Part shown: piece after piece, positions 18,827 through 23,106 of the stretch
How the letters are laid out: each line of letters starts with the position of its first letter
How positions within the stretch are numbered: the first letter of the stretch is position 1
NCBI GenBank assembly: GCA_000310025.1
Contig: FN649728.1
Span: 6,362,450 to 6,385,555 of the forward strand
Direction of reading: 5' to 3'
DNA: 23,106 nucleotides
Source: Ectocarpus siliculosus
Taxonomy: Eukaryota > Sar > Phaeophyceae > Ectocarpales > Ectocarpaceae
The notes under the pieces: generated by a model
The model's input: only the letters and a program-made list of their open reading frames with translations
What the model was told of the DNA's origin: nothing
The model's database searches: none
Program-made: the position numbers and the translations under genes

Positions 18827-19185
18827 TACCCCACCGGTGGGGTAGAAAAACCTCATTTACCCCACCCGCTGTATCTTGCCCCACAAGGCTCTAATCGACA
18901 CACATGGCGTTGCTCCGTTGCAGGGCTATCATGGGACCCTTCGTGAAGCTGAAACAATACAGTAGTGTTGGCGCTGCGATGTGGCTGGTGGGGGAAGTTT
19001 CGCAGCTACCCCACTGGTAGGGTACAAAGCCTTGACTATCCCGCCACCGGAATCTCGCCCTCAAAGACTCCGATCGACACAGGAACATGCACAGTGTGGC
19101 GGGGCTGTCGTGGGGCCTATCAAAAAGCCTGAAGAGCTCGTTTGTGGCGCTGCCAACGCCGGTGGGGCAAACTAAGCACGCCTGT
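18827..19185 (+). repeat. Two tandem 180-bp repeat units, each opening with a palindrome
   Basis: Unit 1 starts with the perfect 18-bp palindrome taccccaccggtggggta (18827-18844). Unit 2 starts with its imperfect version taccccactggtagggta (19007-19024), exactly 180 bp away. Shared landmarks include ctcyratcgacaca, cagggctatcatggg versus cggggctgtcgtggg, and a ggcgctgc end. Divergence is moderate. The function is unknown. It could be part of an unclassified dispersed repeat, since a third copy lies at 21555. Confidence 0.75.
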
Positions 19186-19290
19186 ACTCTCAACAGGCAG
19201 CAGCTAAGGAAGGAAAACAGGACAAAGGGAACAGGTCATTCAAATCTTCCGGACAGACTCAGTCACGAAGTGGAAAAGCGAAAAAGGGGA
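19186..19290 (+). repeat. Continuation of the dispersed repeat after unit 2
   Basis: The stretch with cagcagctaaggaaggaaaa, then caggacaaaggg and cagtcacgaagtgg matches 21680-21770 (cagcagctgaggaagggg, then caggacggcggg and caatcacgtgct). This shows that the repeat copy at 21.55 kb extends past the 180-bp unit. Confidence 0.6.
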
Positions 19291-19362
19291 GATTTGTTGT
19301 AGGAGCAGACGGAAACAAATCAAGGTTTATTGAAAGTAGTCGAATTTGTAACGTCGTTGTTA

Positions 19363-19417
19363 GGCCACTTGTTAAGCTGTCCTTTTTTGGGCTGTCCCTT
19401 TTCTAAAAAAGGGACAA
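19363..19417 (+). repeat. Left terminal inverted repeat of the Harbinger-like element
   Basis: Perfect over 42 bp with the right end and near-perfect for about 13 bp further. It contains an internal hairpin, so single strands could fold on themselves as well as pair with the other end. Confidence 0.85.
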
Positions 19418-19495
19418 CTGACCAAGAACCACTTGTTACGTGGTCTTTTTTTGCATTTTTGAACCTCCCGAAAAGGGACAGCGAAAAAAGATCGC

Positions 19496-19536
19496 CCCAT
19501 CCTGTCCCTTTTTGGGCAACTTTGTGACAGGATGGG
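19496..19536. repeat. 11-bp inverted repeat inside the transposon
   Basis: The arms are cccatcctgtc (19496-19506) and gacaggatggg (19526-19536) with a 19-nt loop. It lies subterminally in the Harbinger-like element and may be structural. Confidence 0.7.
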
Positions 19537-19749
19537 ACGGTCCTTTTTTGTTGTCCTTTTTCTGTCACAACACATGACACTTGCCCACAAACTTGAATAT
19601 CTCGACGGATGATCCCCGCAAACTCTAACGGTATTCGCACGAGTCGTGTCATGTGACTGGTACGGAGTCAGTAGCCTCGGCGATAGACGTAATGTTGTCA
19701 TTCGGCTGACCAGGTGGACAACCCGATGTGTGCGGCAAACAAGCGGCAA

Positions 19750-20420
19750 ACGAGCCGAAAGAGCCTGGACGCACCAGCGGTGGGTCTTTTTGGTGCACAG
19801 TCAACTTTTGCGAACCCAACTTCTGGGCGACCTATAGCGTCCTGGTCTGTATCAATCACCACACAAGACGAATCAGACGCACAGCTCATGGATACCTTTG
19901 TCATCGCTGTTGCTTCGGTGTGTGACGAGGGAGCATCGATGAACCAAAGTTGCAACACGGGGAAAAAGAACAAAAAATATGCTTGGAGACGCGGCGGGTC
20001 ATTTTTCCCGCTTGTCCACCACTCTCGGGCTCACAACCTCTGACCGCCCGTCAGCCTTCTGGTCTGTATCAACCACCACACAAGACGGACCATACACATA
20101 GCTCGTGGCGGATACCTTTGTCATCGCTGTTGTTTCAGTGTGTGGCGAGGGAGCATCCATGAACCAAAGTTGCGGCATGGGCAAAAAAGAGCAAACAAAG
20201 CTGGTTGTTGGCGCGGTGGGGTTTTTCAAGGTGCTGTTGACTCTCGCCACCTCAGTTGCCGTGCCTCCCACTGCCCTGTGGTCTCGATCAGCCGCCACAC
20301 AAGGCGGACCAAGCACCCAGCTCGCGGGGGATAGCTTTACAGTTGCTGATGCTTCGCTCTGTGCGGAGATATCACCGAAAAACCAACTCGGTGCCAAGGT
20401 ACTCATTGTGTGACGAACGG
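19750..20420 (-). repeat. Three direct repeats of about 218 bp inside the transposon, open on the minus strand
   Basis: Landmarks tggtct, then gccaccacacaag-like, then gatacctttgtcatcgctgt and catgaaccaaagttgc recur with spacings of 217 and 219 bp. On the minus strand, two units share one open frame (20484-19999) and the third lies in another (19973-19698). The peptides align: QLWFMDAPSPHTETTAMTKV, QLWFIDAPSSHTEATAMTKV and a more distant SWFFGDISAQSEASATVKL, each followed by a Cys-Val-rich segment (SCVVVDTDQ, SCVVIDTDQ, PCVAADRDH). The repeat is about 73 residues. The third (20.3 kb) is the most divergent. I recognise no family. It may be captured host coding sequence or transposon-internal repeats. 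Confidence 0.6.
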
Positions 20421-20525
20421 CCGTTGCACTTGTTGTTGCAGGGTCATTTTTTTTGGCGGATGAGCAAAAAGGATCGACCAGCACCGTAACAAGTGGGTCA
20501 TCTTTTTGCTAGATTCTTTTTTGGT

Positions 20526-20580
20526 TCGTCCCTTTTTGAGAAAAGGGACAGCCCAAAAAAGGACAGCTTAACAAGTGGCC
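20526..20580 (-). repeat. Right terminal inverted repeat of the Harbinger-like element
   Basis: Reverse complement of the left end, 42 bp perfect at 20539-20580. A TTA follows immediately at 20581-20583. Confidence 0.85.
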
Positions 20581-20583
20581 TTA

Positions 20584-21200
20584 TTAGGGTATGCATAAAT
20601 TGCTACGGAAATACGGGGTCCCCTCCCAAGCGGGAGCAGGGGAGTAGCCACCACCTCGGCACTCTATCGAAGCTAGGTGTTCACACAAAGTCTTACGAGG
20701 ACTAGTCTAGAGAGAGCAACGCAGAGACAAGGAGCGAGGTGGACACTGTGAGGGCTTCGAGTGGTTTGCCAGCTGGAGGAGCGGCAAACAAGTTTGGCTT
20801 CGAGACAACAAGCAGGCAACACCCGGGTCCGCCGATGAAACAATCAGGCCAAATTCGAAGATACCGACTGGGGCGATGACTACTCCTCACGATCTAGTTC
20901 CGGCAAATGTCAAATTTGCACTAAAAAGACAGATTGGGCGGTCTTGCTATATATGTAGATTGTTTGTGTTCTCCACGCATGTTCGCGTGACGCGGGTGTA
21001 CTGTAGTAGAGAATCCATACACATGGCACGACTCTGTGCTTCGTGCCACGTTTCCTCAAGAGAATATCTTGTGCATCACGTCTTGTTCTGGAAGTGTTAG
21101 CCGACTCTTTTGTCTCGATTTCGGGTTGGGCAATCTAATTCATCCGTTGGAAACTATGCTGTAGCAGTAGGATCTGGGTATTTACGTATTTACCATTGGT
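20584..21200. other. No gene recognised between transposon and SINE
   Basis: Only short frames on both strands. No splice-supported exon, LRR or transposon end was seen. Confidence 0.4.
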
Positions 21201-21211
21201 ATGCCTTGGTA
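21201..21211 (+). repeat. 5' target-site duplication of SINE copy 1
   Basis: atgccttggta, matching atgcctcggta at 21426-21436 at ten of eleven positions. Confidence 0.7.
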
Positions 21212-21425
21212 GGAGCCGGTCGCCCCGGTGGTCTAGTCGGTATCCTCGAAAGTTCGTGTTACACAGAGGGAAGAAAGGGCTGAACTCTTCCCGCATTAAA
21301 AATCGAACGCAACATACCGCAGGAGGGCAGGGTAGAGAGGGGCTCTTCTGTTTGACCACGGGTTGGAGTAAACGGCACTAGTGCTGTGAGGGCTGATTCG
21401 AAGTGAAGACAAAAAAAGAAAAAAG
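21212..21425 (+). mobile_element. SINE copy 1 (plus strand), tRNA-related head shortened
   Basis: It begins with a GC-rich leader and a pol III A-box-like motif tggtctagtcgg (21229-21240). The body matches the minus-strand copy at 22.3-22.6 kb, and it ends in an A-rich tail (aaaaaaagaaaaaag). Direct repeats atgccttggta (21201-21211) and atgcctcggta (21426-21436) flank it, an 11-bp target duplication with one mismatch. This shows retroposition. About 104 bp present in the other copy, including the B-box-like motif, are missing here just after the A box. Confidence 0.8.
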
Positions 21426-21436
21426 ATGCCTCGGTA
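21426..21436 (+). repeat. 3' target-site duplication of SINE copy 1
   Basis: atgcctcggta directly follows the A-rich tail and pairs with 21201-21211. Confidence 0.7.
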
Positions 21437-22278
21437 CTTGTAGTACCTTGCCGAACACACCCTTGCAATATACCACACCACCGGGGACAACACTTTGTTT
21501 AGGTTTCAATAAATATAGTAATGTCTAGTCTAGATGGCCCACCGATGACTTTCTCATCCCAGAGGTGGGGTAAATAAGCCTGCCACGTCACCTGGGATCT
21601 CAGCCAACTCAAGAATCGAGTCGCAACACAAGAACCGTAATTGGAGTGTGTGGTTGATGCACTGTACTCACAGCACAAACCAGCGCACAGCAGCTGAGGA
21701 AGGGGAACAGGACGGCGGGGACAGATGAAAAATCCCTCTGCACAGCCTCAATCACGTGCTGCAAGGACACACGAGTTCGTCATACCTTTGGGAGGGGCCT
21801 TCCACAGAAACAACGTACTTTTCCAGGCGGCTCCGAGGACGTTGATGTTGTACCTGGTGCAGAACTACTGCTGGATATCTCTGTATCTCTAGATTTACAC
21901 CATCAGCCTGGGACAGGGGACAGTGCCACTTCTTTGTTGTACGTACGTTAGAGATGTATCGGAGGCCTTCATTGGATGAACGAAGATAGGAAGCTGGTAG
22001 AACAAAATCTTGCGGACCCTTGTCCGGCAGCAGAGCGCCCAGCTCTCCTGTTCCTACGTACGATTGCGCCGGCATGGCAATGTTTGCAACGTGAAATGAG
22101 TGAGCGACTTCTGTGTCAAAATGCACGACAACGCAGTGACAAGAAACTACCGCCAAAGAAGCAACGCTCTGACAGAAGGGTGCTTGTTTTTCCGGCGCTG
22201 GTGCACGGATGTTTCATCGTGTAGGGTTCCACTGCCGAATGCACCTCGATGCCAACATTCGCACGAGGCCGAGCTTCT
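21437..22278. other. Interval between the two SINE copies
   Basis: It contains the third copy of the dispersed repeat (21555-21770). The rest has short frames only (for example 22156-21752 on the minus strand), with no recognised motif. Confidence 0.4.
21555..21770 (+). repeat. Third, diverged copy of the 180-bp repeat and its downstream flank
   Basis: It starts catcccagaggtggggta, a broken version of the 18-bp palindrome at 18827. It then follows the same order of landmarks as 19007-19280, ending with the cagcagctgaggaagg segment. Direct orientation, 2.5 kb from unit 2. Confidence 0.55.
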
Positions 22279-22628
22279 ACTATTTATTTTCTTCCTTTGT
22301 ATTTTCTTTTTTTTCTTTTTGTTGTCTTCGCTTCAAATCAGCGCTCACAGCACTAGTAGTGCCGTTTACTCCAACCCGTGGTCAAACAGAAGAGCCCCTC
22401 TCCACCCTCCCCTCCTGCGGTGATTTGCCTTCGATTTTTAATGCAAGAAGAGTTCAGCCCTCTCTTCCCTCTGTGTACACACGAACCAGCGCTATCCACT
22501 ACGCCAGGAGCGGAAGCGAGAGAAAAACTCACTTTCCAAGGAAAGCTCGCTTACGCCGGAATTTGAGCCCCTGACCTGGCCTCTAGAAGGTTTCGAGGAT
22601 GCCAACTAGACCACCGGGGCGACCGGTT
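22279..22628 (-). mobile_element. SINE copy 2 (minus strand), fuller tRNA-derived head
   Basis: Read on the minus strand it starts near 22628 with ggtcgccccgg, an A-box-like tggtctagttgg (22613-22602) and a B-box-like ggctcaaattcc (22569-22558). These are about 32 nt apart, the spacing found in tRNAs. A second tRNA-like stretch follows, tggcgtagtggatagcgc (about 22504-22487), which resembles the start of an arginine tRNA. After the shared body it ends in a long A-rich tail (22325-22279). It is the inverse of SINE copy 1. Clear target duplications were not found. The boundaries are approximate. Confidence 0.75.
22558..22613 (-). promoter_or_regulatory. Internal pol III promoter-like A and B boxes of SINE copy 2
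   Basis: tggtctagttgg and ggctcaaattcc fit the tRNA A- and B-box consensus with small deviations and tRNA-like spacing. A clean cloverleaf could not be drawn, so this is a tRNA-derived promoter and not a tRNA gene. Confidence 0.6.
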
Positions 22629-23070
22629 CTATGTGCCACGGATGAATGAACGTCCATGTGTGTCTACGGGCGATTGACATGTACCACACAGCAGCCTATG
22701 GTAGTTAAGAATGAAATTTTGACCTGAAAAATGCCGTTACAGTTTTGCCAACCGATGAGAAGAGATTTCCGAAGTGCATATCCACTACACGTGGTGAAGA
22801 CCCCTGCTTCTTTGGGATCTGTATCCGTACGTGTCGATTCAATTTCGACACAGGGCACGACAGACAGAGTTCTGTCGAGTGAGACTCCGTGGTTTCATTG
22901 CATCACCTCGGCCAGTGACTTGATTCATTCCTTCGGTATTTACCATACCGAGCGTCTCGGTATGCTTCGGTAGGATTTCAATACCTTACCGAAAATCTTG
23001 GTATGCTCAACGGCCCACAAAAAATATTTTTTCCGACACCTAACCCCCAAAACGTTCTTAGGAGCCCTCC
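22629..23070. other. Right flank without a recognised gene; TACCG/CGGTA inverted-repeat cluster
   Basis: Around 22940-23005 the motifs cggta and taccg alternate. They include a perfect hairpin cataccgag-cgt-ctcggtatg and an imperfect one (ttcggtagg with ccttaccgaa). A related string lies at 21199-21213 beside SINE copy 1. No coding candidate stands out. Confidence 0.5.
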
Positions 23071-23084
23071 GGGGGGGGGGGGGG
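23071..23084. repeat. G homopolymer tract near the right edge
   Basis: Fourteen consecutive G, then AGG. Its length may be inexact in sequencing data. Confidence 0.8.
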
Positions 23085-23106
23085 AGGCTTCATCATCAAT
23101 CATTTC

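Larger units (their letters stand above)
19363..20580. mobile_element. Non-autonomous PIF/Harbinger-like DNA transposon, 1218 bp
   Basis: The ends are inverted repeats, 42 bp perfect (19363-19404 and 20539-20580) and continuing inward with mismatches to about 55 bp. They start GGCCACTTGTTAAGCTGTCC. A 3-bp TTA direct repeat flanks them (19360-19362 and 20581-20583). PIF/Harbinger elements typically have TTA or TAA target duplications and GG-starting ends, so the match is good. Each end holds an inner hairpin (gtccctttt with aaaagggac), and copies of cacttgttac recur near both ends, as expected for transposase binding sites. No transposase gene is present. The near-identical ends suggest recent insertion. 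The interior carries a threefold repeat. Confidence 0.8.

Noticed and set aside
22540-22628. A genuine tRNA gene
   Set aside because: A and B boxes are present, but the acceptor and T stems do not pair cleanly, and the sequence is followed by a SINE body and an A-rich tail.

Overview
This window looks like eukaryotic nuclear DNA, most probably from a brown alga (Ectocarpus-like stramenopile). That assignment is an inference. It rests on GT-AG introns, on an LRR N-terminal cap of the brown-algal type (DRAALLALF, then NGPSW, then W and EWYGVTVDDDGRV), on single leucine-rich repeats each carried by its own 72-nt phase-1/phase-1 exon, and on SINE and PIF/Harbinger-type transposable elements. No bacterial operon, rRNA, CRISPR array or complete tRNA gene was seen. 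Most open frames in the window are short and look non-coding.

The main gene lies on the minus strand and reads from right to left. Exon 1 (15538 to 14183) encodes 452 residues with nine 25-residue coiled-coil repeats. A 330-nt GT-AG intron in phase 0 leads to exon 2 (13852 to 13102). Exon 2 encodes a two-copy helical repeat and the capping module that starts an LRR domain, and it ends in phase 1 at a GT donor. Further along the same strand are three 72-nt exons, each with AG acceptor, GTGAG donor and matching phase: 11946-11875, 6595-6524 and 2452-2381. Each encodes exactly one 24-residue plant-type LRR. Spliced together they give a coiled-coil plus helical-repeat plus LRR protein that resembles a candidate receptor. 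The 3' end of the gene is not found and may lie outside the window. The long introns (1.2, 5.3 and 4.1 kb) mean the linkage of the last two exons is plausible but unproven.

The left part (about 0.79-8.6 kb) is an old tandem duplication: unit A (about 790-4190) and unit B (about 5040-8620) align along most of their length with many substitutions and indels. Each carries one LRR exon at the matching place. In those two exons all six variable positions of the LxxLxLxxNxL core differ, while every structural Leu and Asn is kept. LRR number may therefore grow by duplicating a 4-kb intron-exon-intron cassette, and the recognition surface then diverges.

The middle (8.6-11.9 kb) holds only weak plus-strand coding candidates. 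The right part (15.5-23.1 kb) is rich in repeats: a 180-bp tandem repeat (18.8-19.2 kb) with a dispersed relative at 21.56 kb, a 1218-bp PIF/Harbinger-like non-autonomous element (19363-20580, 42-bp perfect inverted ends, TTA target duplication) that contains a threefold 73-codon repeat, and two oppositely oriented copies of one tRNA-related SINE (21212-21425 plus, about 22279-22628 minus). Runs of G border both ends of the window.
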